Counted from the first letter of the stretch, positions 1 through 7,083 are shown. The stretch is 11,792 nucleotides of DNA from JARDZI01 sp041639705 (GCA_041639705.1 JBEQBT010000088.1:1-11792), one strand, 5' to 3'. The notes: generated by a model not told the origin, from the letters alone. Numbers and translations: made by a program.

Positions 1-2618
1 ACAAAGCCCAATATGAACTGGTTAATATGCTGGCAAAAGCCCACGGGAATCTTTGTGTTGTGGGAGATGATGATCAATGTATTGCATCAGGTACGAATGT
101 CCTAACCCAGGAAGGCAATATTTGTATAGAAAATATTGCAAATAACCAAAGATTAGTATGTGCTGCTGGTCAGGGAGAAACGACTTTAGGTACAGTAGAC
201 AAAATAAGAAAAAACAAATATAAAGGAATTATTTTAAAGGTTAGTACTAGTACAGGTAAGGTGATTAAAGCAACTCCGAATCATATAGGGTTTGCAAAAA
301 TAAATACATCTCCAGGAATATACTATGTTTATCTTATGTATAAAAAAGGTATGGGGTATAGAATCGGTCAAACTCAGGGGGTTAGAAGCAGAAAAGGAGA
401 AATTACAAATGGTTTATTTGTAAGATTAAATCAAGAACATGCAGATAAAATGTGGATATTAAGAATATGTAAAGATAAATCTGAGGCATCATTTTATGAG
501 CAATTTTTTTCGGTTAATTACGGAGTACCAACAATATTATTCGAAACATCAAATCGTAAAATGTCAATGACTCAGGAATATGTTGATAAGATGTTTAATA
601 ATATAAATACCTATGAAGCTGCTTCAAAATTGATGGAGGATTTAATGATTTATGAAGAATATCCTCATCATATTAGTAATGCAGTTATTAGAGGGCAATC
701 TGTAAGAAGAATTATTAACCTTACTTCTTTTGGAGGCACAAAGTCAAAAAATGGTAGTTGGTGTGGTCATAGAATTGCATTAATAACTTCAGGGGAGGAG
801 CTAAAAAATAAAGCTTCTGAACATGATTTTCCAACTAGAAAAGGAAAGAGAACTACTTGGAGAATAGAAACTGAAAGAAAAGAGTATGATGATGCTTTGC
901 TTTATGCAAAAAAGATGACACAGATGGATGGAAGTTTGGAAATTGCAAAGAAAGCGAAGCTTTCAGAAGATAAAAGCTTTAGCTATATGCCCTTTGCACA
1001 TATCAGACCTACAATGAGTATTGCCATACATGAAAGTGGTAAAATTATTGAAGATATTGTTGAATCAGTTGAAATAGAGGAATACGATGGATATGTGTAT
1101 GACATATCTGTTCCACACTTAAGACAGTTCATTTGCGGTGGGGTTGTTGTTCACAATTCAATTTATGGGTGGCGAGGTGCGGATATCAGCAATATCCTCG
1201 ACTTTGAGGATGACTATCCTAATGTTAAAACCATAAAACTTGAACAGAATTACAGGTCCACAAAAAAAATACTTGAAGCTGCAAATTATGTAATTACCAA
1301 CAATGAGAAGAGGAAGGAAAAGAAGCTCTGGACTGAAAATAAAGCCGGAGATGATATTAAGCTCTTTAGGGCAGATACAGACAGGGATGAATCTTCATTT
1401 ATAATACATGAAATAGAAAGATTAGTTAGTGAGGGATACTCATACAGGGACTTTGCCATTTTATACAGAACAAACGCCATGTCCCGTATAATTGAAGAAG
1501 GCTTTGTAAGATCAAGGGTGCCCTACAAGGTAGTTGGAGGACTTAAGTTCTATGATAGAAGGGAAGTTAAGGACGTTCTTGCATATCTTAAGGTTATAAA
1601 CAATCCTGTTGACAGCGTTAGCCTAGAGAGAATAATTAATGTTCCTAAAAGAGGTATAGGAGATGCAACAACAGATAAGGTAAAGCTATTTGGACGGGAT
1701 AGAGATATGGGACTATATAGCAGTATGCTTGAAATTGACAATGTTGAGGGCTTAACTAAGAGAGCGGTTAACTCAATTGATAAATTTATAAGCCTTATGA
1801 ATCACTTTATTTCTATTAAGGACGGGTTGAAGGTTTCTGACATGATTAATGAGATACTTGAAAAAACTGAATATACAAAGGAACTAAAGGAAGAAGACAC
1901 TCCTGAAAATCAATCAAGAATAGAAAACCTTAACGAATTGTATTCTGCAGCAGTTGAGTTTGAGGAAAATGCAGAGGATAAAAGTCTTTCTGCTTTTCTG
2001 GAGAGAGTAGCATTAGTATCGGATCAGGACAGTATAAGTGAAACTGGTGGTATTGTACTAATGACTCTTCACACAGCAAAGGGACTAGAGTTTCCTGTTG
2101 TGTTCATTGCAGGTATGGAGGAGGGAATATTTCCACATTCCTCATCCCAGGAGGATGATGAGGAGCTTGAGGAGGAGAGAAGACTTTGCTATGTTGGCAT
2201 AACAAGGGCAAAGCAGCAGCTATATATTACCTGTGCAAGACAGAGACTAATGTTCGGAAAAACCATGTTTAATGCAGTGTCCTCTTTTGTAGAAGAGATT
2301 CCAGAGGATTTAATAGAGGACTTATCCGTAAAACAAGAAAATAGTTTTGGAAGGGTATACGGATATGATGGCTATTCAAATTTTGGACAGCAAAGGAGAC
2401 CAGCACATATACCTGCTCCTCCCACAACAGCAAAACCTGTAAATAGTGTTTCCTCAGGGGAAATAAAGGCAGGAGTAAAGATAAAGCACAAGGTATTTGG
2501 AAAGGGAATTGTAATAGCGGTTAAAAATTCCGGGGATGACAAGCAGATAACAGTACATTTTGATTCAGCTGGACTGAAAAACCTGCTTTTAAGTGCTTCT
2601 CCAATTGAAATATTATGA
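1..2618 (+). CDS. pcrA: ATP-dependent DNA helicase PcrA (UvrD/Rep family), 5'-truncated by the window and interrupted by an intein
   Basis: This is a superfamily 1A 3'-5' helicase acting in nucleotide excision repair, replication restart and plasmid rolling-circle replication. The frame is open from base 3 (KAQYELVNMLAKAH), so the ATG at 27 is internal and roughly the first 230 residues, with motifs I and II, lie upstream. Visible host motifs are motif III (VGDDDQ, then SIYGWRGAD after the intein), motif IV (LEQNYRS), motif V (TLHTAKGLEFP) and motif VI (CYVGITRAKQQLY). The C-terminal region (KHKVFGKGIV...HFDSAGLKNL) is the Tudor-like tail typical of PcrA. Within the window there are 25 host residues before the intein and 486 after it, which fits PcrA length. 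Splicing is needed to join the motif III Gln to the Ser-Ile-Tyr that follows, so the unspliced product should be inactive. The gene overlaps the next frame at ATGA (2615-2618), which suggests translational coupling to ligA. Certain as family; PcrA is preferred over UvrD paralogues because of the tail and the ligA neighbour. Confidence 0.96.
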   Translation, partial: KAQYELVNMLAKAHGNLCVVGDDDQCIASGTNVLTQEGNICIENIANNQRLVCAAGQGETTLGTVDKIRKNKYKGIILKVSTSTGKVIKATPNHIGFAKINTSPGIYYVYLMYKKGMGYRIGQTQGVRSRKGEITNGLFVRLNQEHADKMWILRICKDKSEASFYEQFFSVNYGVPTILFETSNRKMSMTQEYVDKMFNNINTYEAASKLMEDLMIYEEYPHHISNAVIRGQSVRRIINLTSFGGTKSKNGSWCGHRIALITSGEELKNKASEHDFPTRKGKRTTWRIETERKEYDDALLYAKKMTQMDGSLEIAKKAKLSEDKSFSYMPFAHIRPTMSIAIHESGKIIEDIVESVEIEEYDGYVYDISVPHLRQFICGGVVVHNSIYGWRGADISNILDFEDDYPNVKTIKLEQNYRSTKKILEAANYVITNNEKRKEKKLWTENKAGDDIKLFRADTDRDESSFIIHEIERLVSEGYSYRDFAILYRTNAMSRIIEEGFVRSRVPYKVVGGLKFYDRREVKDVLAYLKVINNPVDSVSLERIINVPKRGIGDATTDKVKLFGRDRDMGLYSSMLEIDNVEGLTKRAVNSIDKFISLMNHFISIKDGLKVSDMINEILEKTEYTKELKEEDTPENQSRIENLNELYSAAVEFEENAEDKSLSAFLERVALVSDQDSISETGGIVLMTLHTAKGLEFPVVFIAGMEEGIFPHSSSQEDDEELEEERRLCYVGITRAKQQLYITCARQRLMFGKTMFNAVSSFVEEIPEDLIEDLSVKQENSFGRVYGYDGYSNFGQQRRPAHIPAPPTTAKPVNSVSSGEIKAGVKIKHKVFGKGIVIAVKNSGDDKQITVHFDSAGLKNLLLSASPIEIL
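78..1157 (+). other. Intein inserted in PcrA motif III (360 aa, Hint domain plus nuclease-like insert)
   Basis: This is an in-frame protein-splicing element between Gln (75-77) and Ser (1158-1160) of VGDDDQ/SIYGWRGA, a highly conserved motif and so a typical homing site. The splice residues are present. Cys1 opens block A (CIASGTNVLTQEG), and block B is a TxxH motif with Thr66 and His69 (ATPNH). Block F is YDGYVYDISVPHLRQF with Asp342. Block G ends VVVHN with His359 and Asn360, and the +1 extein residue is Ser. Hint folding parts are about residues 1-75 and 325-360. Residues about 79-156 look like a GIY-YIG nuclease, and about 157-320 are unassigned. Removing these 1,080 bases restores an uninterrupted PcrA motif. 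All the residues I would check for splicing are intact, so I infer it is splicing-competent. By eye it is more A-rich than the flanking helicase sequence, which fits horizontal acquisition. Confidence 0.95.
312..545 (+). other. GIY-YIG-like nuclease domain nested in the PcrA intein
   Basis: Intein residues about 79-156 follow the GIY-YIG order. The first strand is GIYYVYLMY (GIY at 80-82), and the second strand is GYRIGQT (YRIG at 94-97, in place of YIG). A helix carries Arg116 and His121 (FVRLNQEH), matching the catalytic Arg and the common R...H spacing. A third strand is MWILRIC. A helix beginning SEASFYEQFF puts Glu141 where the metal-binding Glu lies, and it is followed by YGVPT, as in UvrC-type EAxxxE...ykP endings. 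No LAGLIDADG dodecapeptide pair or HNH cluster was found anywhere in the intein. Family knowledge says GIY-YIG enzymes cut DNA with one Tyr/Arg/Glu/metal site and spread mobile introns. The inferred role is homing of this intein into intein-free pcrA alleles. The assignment rests on motif reading alone. An inactive or regulatory derivative is possible. Confidence 0.68.
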
Positions 2619-2620
2619 TT

Positions 2621-2626
2621 GAGGTG
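2621..2626 (+). promoter_or_regulatory. Ribosome binding site deciding the ligA start
   Basis: GAGGTG lies six bases before the ATG at 2633. The upstream in-frame ATG at 2615 overlaps the pcrA stop and has no comparable site, so 2633 is taken as the ligA start. The resulting N-terminus MDKLQLMKD matches the usual opening of LigA proteins. Confidence 0.75.
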
Positions 2627-2632
2627 AATGAT

Positions 2633-4600
2633 ATGGATAAACTTCAATTAATGAAGGATAAAATTAAAATATTAAAGGTTGCATCTAAAGCTTATTATCA
2701 GGAAAATAGGGAGATTATGCCTAATATAGAATACGATAAGCTTTATGATGAATTGCTGGAGCTGGAGAGGGAAACTGGTATAGTGCTATCTAACAGCCCA
2801 TCGATTAGCGTTGGATACGAACTTCTAAGCAGTCTACCCAAGGAACAACATGAAAAGCCTATGCTGTCTCTGGATAAAACAAAGGAAGTAGGAACTTTGA
2901 AGGAATGGCTTGGGAACCAGGAAGGTGTTATATCATGGAAACTTGATGGACTTACAATTGTACTGACATATGATGGGGGTAAGCTTGTTAAGGCAGTAAC
3001 CCGTGGGAATGGTGAAGTTGGCGAAGTTATTACAAACAATGTTAAGGTGTTTAAGAATATTCCACTTAATATTTCATATAAGGGAAATTTGATTTTAAGA
3101 GGAGAAGCTATTATCCGTTATTCGGATTTTGAGAGAATAAACAATGAAATTGGGGATGTAAACGCAAAATATAAGAATCCAAGAAATCTTTGCAGTGGAT
3201 CTGTCAGACAGCTTAATAATAAGGTTACAGCTGAAAGAAATGTATACTTTATTGGATTTTCATTAGTAAAGGTAGAGGATATTGATTTTAATAACTCAAG
3301 AATAGCTCAACTTAACTGGCTAAAGGGCCAGGGCTTTGATGTTGTTGAATTTAAAGAAGTAAATTCTTCAAATATAGATGAAACTGTTTCATGGTTTGCA
3401 GGGCAAATTACTGAAAATGATTTTCCTTCTGACGGATTGGTTTTATCCTATGACGATATTGCATACGGCGAGTCACTGGGCACAACAGCAAAGTTTCCGA
3501 GGGATTCAATTGCCTTTAAGTGGCATGATGAAGTAAAGGAGACAAAGCTTCTGGAGATAGAGTGGAGTGCATCCAGAACAGGACTAATAAATCCTGTGGC
3601 AATATTTGAACCTGTAGAATTGGAGGGAACAACCGTAAGCCGTGCAAGTCTTCACAATATAAGCATTATGGAAGGCTTAGAGCTTGGAGTGGGAGATAGG
3701 ATTGGAGTCTACAAAGCAAACATGATTATACCCCAAGTATCTGAGAATATGACAAGAAGTGGTGTGAAGGATATACCTGAGGCTTGCCCAGTATGTGGCA
3801 GCAAAGCAGAGTTAAAACAGGATAATGGCATAAAATATTTATATTGTCCAAATGATGAATGTCTGGCAAAGCAGATTAAGGCTTTCACCTTGTTTGTCAG
3901 TAGGGATGCAATGAATATAGAAGGATTGTCTGAGGCAACAATTGAAAAACTCATTGCAAAGGGGTTAATTAAGGAACTTGCAGATATATTCCATGTAGAA
4001 AAATATAAGGATGAAATAATTGAAATGGAAGGCTTCGGAGAAAAATCCTATAACAATTTGATTGCTTCTATAAATAAAGCCAGAAAGTCAAACGTCGTAA
4101 GGCTTCTTTACAGTATGGGCATACCAAATGTAGGATACTCAACTTCAAAGTTAATTTGCAAGTATTTTAGGTATAATTGGAATGATATTGAGAATGCAAC
4201 CTTCGATCAATTGATTGAAATAGGAGGCATTGGGGATATTATGGCAGAGGGCTATGTAAAATTTTTCATCGACGAAAAAAATAAGATAATTATATATGAC
4301 ATACTGAAGGAAATAGGGCTTGAACAAATTCAAGTATCCACCACTGAGCAGATATTCGAGGATATTAATTTTGTTATAACAGGTTCAATTGAACAATTTA
4401 AAAACAGAGATGAACTAAAGGAAGTTATTGAGTCAAAAGGCGGTAGAGTAACTGGTTCTGTAACTTCAAAGACAAACTACCTAATAAACAATGACAACCT
4501 TTCTGGTTCATCTAAGAACAAGAAAGCAAAAGAACTGGGAATAAGTATTATAACTGAAAATCAATTTGTTGATTGGTTAAATAATGGTGTAAGACCCTAA
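2633..4600 (+). CDS. ligA: NAD+-dependent DNA ligase LigA, divergent clade
   Basis: It seals nicks in duplex DNA during replication and repair through an NAD+-derived lysyl-AMP intermediate. The 655-residue length is normal. Domain order: Ia domain that binds NMN (about 1-65, with YYQEN...EYDKLYDELLELE); adenylation domain with the nucleophile Lys103 in KLDG, Glu158 in RGEA and Arg184 in NPRNLCSGSVRQL; OB-fold (about 300-380, EPVELEGTTVSRASLHN). A Cys4 zinc finger follows (Cys385, 388, 405, 410), then helix-hairpin-helix repeats (about 415-565) and a C-terminal BRCT domain (about 575-652). Two oddities stand out. The usual TRGDG is TRGNG (Asn126), with the following GEDVT changed to GEVIT. 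The usual DGVVxK is DGLVLS, so Ser272 sits where E. coli Lys290 lies. From memory this variant occurs in a clostridial LigA subfamily, so the protein may still be active. It directly follows pcrA, the usual Firmicutes pairing, so the two are probably co-transcribed. Confidence 0.95.
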   Translation: MDKLQLMKDKIKILKVASKAYYQENREIMPNIEYDKLYDELLELERETGIVLSNSPSISVGYELLSSLPKEQHEKPMLSLDKTKEVGTLKEWLGNQEGVISWKLDGLTIVLTYDGGKLVKAVTRGNGEVGEVITNNVKVFKNIPLNISYKGNLILRGEAIIRYSDFERINNEIGDVNAKYKNPRNLCSGSVRQLNNKVTAERNVYFIGFSLVKVEDIDFNNSRIAQLNWLKGQGFDVVEFKEVNSSNIDETVSWFAGQITENDFPSDGLVLSYDDIAYGESLGTTAKFPRDSIAFKWHDEVKETKLLEIEWSASRTGLINPVAIFEPVELEGTTVSRASLHNISIMEGLELGVGDRIGVYKANMIIPQVSENMTRSGVKDIPEACPVCGSKAELKQDNGIKYLYCPNDECLAKQIKAFTLFVSRDAMNIEGLSEATIEKLIAKGLIKELADIFHVEKYKDEIIEMEGFGEKSYNNLIASINKARKSNVVRLLYSMGIPNVGYSTSKLICKYFRYNWNDIENATFDQLIEIGGIGDIMAEGYVKFFIDEKNKIIIYDILKEIGLEQIQVSTTEQIFEDINFVITGSIEQFKNRDELKEVIESKGGRVTGSVTSKTNYLINNDNLSGSSKNKKAKELGISIITENQFVDWLNNGVRP

Positions 4601-4640
4601 TAGGCAAAAGAATTTGAATTTCAGAGGAGGATTTCAAGTA

Positions 4641-4661
4641 ATGATTTTGGAGGTGAAATAA
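4641..4661 (+). CDS. Possible 6-codon leader ORF before the small membrane protein
   Basis: ATG at 4641 opens a six-codon frame (MILEVK) ending in TAA at 4659-4661, one base before the GTG start of the next gene. GAGGAGG at 4624-4630 lies ten bases upstream, slightly far. The frame runs through the Shine-Dalgarno sequence of the next gene, so ribosomes on it could aid re-initiation at 4663. It may equally be a chance frame. Confidence 0.2.
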   Translation: MILEVK

Positions 4662-4662
4662 A

Positions 4663-4932
4663 GTGAGAAGGATTATTGATTGGGCAATGTGGTTTATGTT
4701 CCTGATATCATTTATCTTTACTATTATTACAATGCTTGTTCTATTTGGGAAATTCTATATAAGCCAGTTTACTACGTTTTTACCTCTTGAAATAAGTCTT
4801 TCCATAACATTTGTACTTTGGGGTATTAACAGTTATTTTAATCCATATACAAAAAATAGTAAAAATTCTGTTTACTATTCTCTAATATTAGGCAGCATAC
4901 TTATTGGGTTTGCTGCAATGGGAATATATTAG
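4663..4932 (+). CDS. Small membrane protein of unknown function (89 aa)
   Basis: I do not recognise the family. The GTG start is chosen because GGAGGTG (4649-4655) lies seven bases upstream. The protein has a short basic start (MRRIIDW), then three hydrophobic segments at about residues 7-29, 40-56 and 68-88. A polar stretch with Asn/Tyr/Lys (NSYFNPYTKNSKNS) lies between the second and third. No catalytic motif, cysteine pair or signal cleavage site is seen, so it is predicted to be an integral inner-membrane protein. It lies 62 bases after ligA with no terminator between, and an intrinsic terminator follows it at 4970. It therefore probably ends the pcrA-ligA transcript, but its position says nothing firm about its role. 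Confidence 0.7.
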   Translation: MRRIIDWAMWFMFLISFIFTIITMLVLFGKFYISQFTTFLPLEISLSITFVLWGINSYFNPYTKNSKNSVYYSLILGSILIGFAAMGIY

Positions 4933-4969
4933 CAAATTCATTATATAAGCTTTTTAATCAATTTATAAG

Positions 4970-5004
4970 ACTCCACCTTCTATAAGGTGGAGTTTTCACT
5001 TTTT
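4970..5004 (+). terminator. Intrinsic terminator ending the pcrA-ligA unit
   Basis: A perfect 10-bp stem, ACTCCACCTT (4970-4979) with AAGGTGGAGT (4984-4993), closes a CTAT loop. It is followed by TTT, then CAC, then TTTTT. It lies 38 bases after the stop of the small membrane protein and before the promoter of the peptide-transporter operon. Confidence 0.85.
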
Positions 5005-5005
5005 G

Positions 5006-5068
5006 CTTCAGGTGGGGTAGAGTCCCCACCTGAAGTCTTGATGTTCAGCTTTAGCTGAACGAGTTCAC
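5006..5068. repeat. Two consecutive perfect hairpins; candidate small dispersed palindromic element
   Basis: The first hairpin is a 12-bp perfect stem, CTTCAGGTGGGG (5006-5017) with CCCCACCTGAAG (5024-5035), and loop TAGAGT. Three bases later (TC, then T of TTGAT) a second begins: GTTCAGCT (5043-5050) with AGCTGAAC (5053-5060) around TT. TTGAT stands just before the second hairpin (5038-5042) and GAGTTCAC just after it (5061-5068). This layout resembles the subterminal hairpins and flanking short guide sequences of IS200/IS605-type ends, and TTGAT is the known target pentamer of ISDra2. There is no tnpA or tnpB. It might be a non-autonomous derivative, a second terminator for the reverse strand, or simple intergenic structure. 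Copy number elsewhere cannot be seen here. Confidence 0.5.
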
Positions 5069-5126
5069 TGTGGAAGAATAATTAAGCAAATAATTTTGTA
5101 AATATTATAAAAATACAAAAAAATAA

Positions 5127-5155
5127 TTGAAGTATTTGGAAAAAAATGGTAATAT
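5127..5155 (+). promoter_or_regulatory. Predicted housekeeping promoter for the first opp operon
   Basis: TTGAAG (5127-5132), then 17 bases, then TAATAT (5150-5155), in an A-rich context. A start near 5162 would give a leader of about 45 bases before oppB. It lies downstream of the terminator and hairpins, as expected for an independent operon. No operator palindrome is evident. Confidence 0.5.
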
Positions 5156-5207
5156 ATTAATCAACAGTAAAGTTTTAACGGTTCTAAACTAAGGGGGGGA
5201 TAAGCTT

Positions 5208-6126
5208 ATGGTAAGATACATTTTTAAGAGGATTGTGGCATGCTTCATTACACTTTGGGTAGTAATTACTATTACTTTTTTATTATTACATACTATTCCA
5301 GGTGGGTCCTTTGCTTACGAAAGAAATTTACCTGACTTAATCAAAAAATCCATTGAATCAAGGTACAATTTGGACAAACCACTCTGGTGGCAGTACAAAG
5401 ATTATGTTGGAAATGTAATTAAGTTGGATTTTGGACCTTCATTTGCATATGAAGGTATGACTGTTAATCAACTGATTGAAAATGGTTTTCCGATTTCTGC
5501 TCAATTGGGTGCTTCAGTAGTTATCTTTGCATTAAGTCTTGGAATTCCATTTGGAATAATATCTGCATTAAAACAGGGCAAATGGCAGGACAACCTTTTT
5601 ATGTTTATTGCAACCCTTGGTATTACTATTCCAGGATTTGTTTTAGCGACTCTACTATTATTCTTCTTTACATTCAAATTAAAGTTATTTCCTCCTTTCA
5701 GCTGGGGAACGGCTGCTCATTTTGTGCTTCCAACAATTGCCCTTGCAGGAGGACCCACTGCAATGATATCAAGATTAACGAGATCGAGCCTTCTGGATGT
5801 CATTAGACAGGATTATATTAGAACAGCCAGGGCAAAAGGACTTAATGAAAAAGTAGTTATCTGTAAACATGCACTTAAAAATGCAATTATCCAGTTTTAA
5901 CTTATTTGGACCTCTTATAGCAGGCATAATGACAGGAAGCTTTGTTATTGAAAGAATATTTACAATACCTGGTCTTGGCAGACAATTTGTTGAAAGTATA
6001 AATAATAGAGATTATACAACAATTTTAGGTGTAACTATTTTCTATGGAGCCTTCCTTGTTATATGTAATTTGGTTATTGATATTCTATATGGAATTGTTG
6101 ATTCAAGAATAAGATATGAGGACTAG
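5208..6126 (+). pseudogene. oppB: Oligopeptide/dipeptide ABC transporter permease OppB, broken by two single-base losses
   Basis: This is an inner-membrane permease of the peptide ABC importer family. The ATG at 5208 follows AAGGGGGGGA (5191-5200). The N-terminus MVRYIFKRI with a first membrane helix, then TIPGG and YNLDKPLWWQY, is typical of OppB. The permease core follows, with the EAA-loop region RQDYIRTARAKGLNEKVV...HALKNA. In frame, translation stops at 5898-5900 (230 residues). The remaining 75 or so residues (GPLIAGIMTGSFVIERIFTIPGLG to the stop at 6124) continue in the frame two bases away. The joint expected from family and from the downstream paralogue is IPVxTYLGP. One base appears lost from a C run near 5890-5892 and one from a G run near 5907-5909. 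Restored length is about 306 residues, normal for OppB. As read, the last membrane helices are missing and the EAA loop is not followed by its usual helix. Confidence 0.9.
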
Positions 6127-6137
6127 GGGGTGTATAT

Positions 6138-7072
6138 ATGGATATAAATATGTATATAAATATTGATAAACAACTTTTTGAACCTTTAGTTATTGATAGT
6201 AATAAAGGTCTGGATAATATAAGACCAAGTGAAACATACTGGCAGGACGCCTGGAGAAGATTAAAAAGTAATAAAGTAGCGATAGTAGCATTAATAGCAT
6301 TAACATTATTGATTTTGCTAGCCATTTTCGGCCCGCTTTTATCAAAATTTGACTTTAGAAAAAATGACATGAGTTTACTTGATAAGCCGCCATCATCACT
6401 ACACTGGTTTGGTACAGATACTCTAGGAAGAGATTTATATGTTAGGGTTTTATTCGGAACTAGGATTTCACTTGCTGTTGGAATTGTTTCTGCTCTTATA
6501 AACTTTGTTATAGGAGTTATATATGGTGGCATTTCAGGATATTATGGTGGATACATTGATAATATTATGATGCGTATTGTTGATGTTATATATAGTATTC
6601 CAATTATGTTATACGTAATATTGTTAATGGTTGTACTTGGAGGAGGCAGCCTTGCTAATATTTTCATAGCACTTGGAATTTCTTTCTGGGGTGGAATGGC
6701 AAGAATGGTGAGAGGACAAGTATTGACTCTAAAACAACAGGAGTTTGTGCTTGCAGCAAAAGCAATTGGAGCAAATACAAATAGGCTACTTTACAGACAC
6801 CTTATTCCTAACTGTATGGGACCAATTATAGTTACTATGACAATGTCAATCCCAACTGCAATTTTCTCAGAAGCATTTTTAGCTACGTTGGTCTTGGAGT
6901 ATCTGCTCCAATGGCTTCTTTGGGCGTATTGTGCAGCGATGCTGTTAGAACCTATAGAACATACCCTTTCCAACTCTTCTTCCCTGCAATATTTTTATGT
7001 ATAACAATGGTTACATTTAATTTGTTTGGTGATGGATTTAGGGATGCACTTGATCCTAAAATGAGAAAGTAG
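6138..7072 (+). pseudogene. oppC: Oligopeptide/dipeptide ABC transporter permease OppC, frameshifted near the C-terminus
   Basis: This is the second permease of the importer, expected to pair with OppB. The start at 6138 has AGGGGGTG (6125-6132) five bases upstream and overlaps the oppB stop. It shows a soluble N-terminal stretch ending YWQDAWRRLKSNK, the first helix VAIVALIALTLLILLAIFGPLL, and the OppC hallmark HWFGTDTLGRDLYVRVLFGTR. The EAA loop is QEFVLAAKAIGANTNRLLYRHLIPN. After SEAFL the frame shifts. The expected continuation (SYVGLGVSAPMASLGVL, ending FNLFGDGFRDALDPKMRK) is present one frame away, up to TAG at 7070-7072. One A appears lost at 6881-6882. Translation as read continues with 44 foreign residues to a stop at about 7004, losing the final helix. 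The restored product is about 311 residues, a normal length. The rest of the gene is well conserved, so decay or a read error is recent. Confidence 0.9.
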
Positions 7073-7077
7073 GGGGG
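7071..7077 (+). promoter_or_regulatory. Ribosome binding site deciding the oppD start
   Basis: AGGGGGG touches the first possible ATG (7078) with no spacer but lies six bases from the second ATG at 7084. The latter is the normal distance, so 7084 is preferred, giving the N-terminus MNKLLQVEEL. Confidence 0.65.
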
Positions 7078-7083
7078 ATGGAG

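Noticed and set aside
78..1157. LAGLIDADG or HNH endonuclease in the intein
   Set aside because: No dodecapeptide pair and no HNH-type His-Asn-His spacing could be found in the 360 residues.
2615..2617. ATG at 2615 as the ligA start
   Set aside because: It has no ribosome site, while ATG 2633 has GAGGTG at ideal distance and gives the usual LigA N-terminus.
1286..2647. Reverse-strand open frames inside pcrA
   Set aside because: They lie opposite a strongly conserved helicase frame, lack ribosome sites and recognisable domains, and are best explained as shadows.
4970..5068. CRISPR array or riboswitch in the hairpin-rich gap
   Set aside because: The hairpins differ from each other and there are no equal repeats with spacers. 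No conserved riboswitch core was recognised, and the promoter of the next operon lies downstream of the hairpins.
4933..5207. tRNA or other structured RNA gene between the small membrane protein and oppB
   Set aside because: No cloverleaf with a T-loop sequence is present; the content is a terminator, two hairpins and a promoter.
5582..5806. A 74-codon frame within oppB
   Set aside because: It is a shadow frame of the conserved permease core with no ribosome site or family features.
5886..5912. Programmed frameshifting in oppB
   Set aside because: There is no slippery heptamer with a downstream pseudoknot, the correction needs two bases, and similar breaks occur at unrelated sites in oppC, oppF and oppA.
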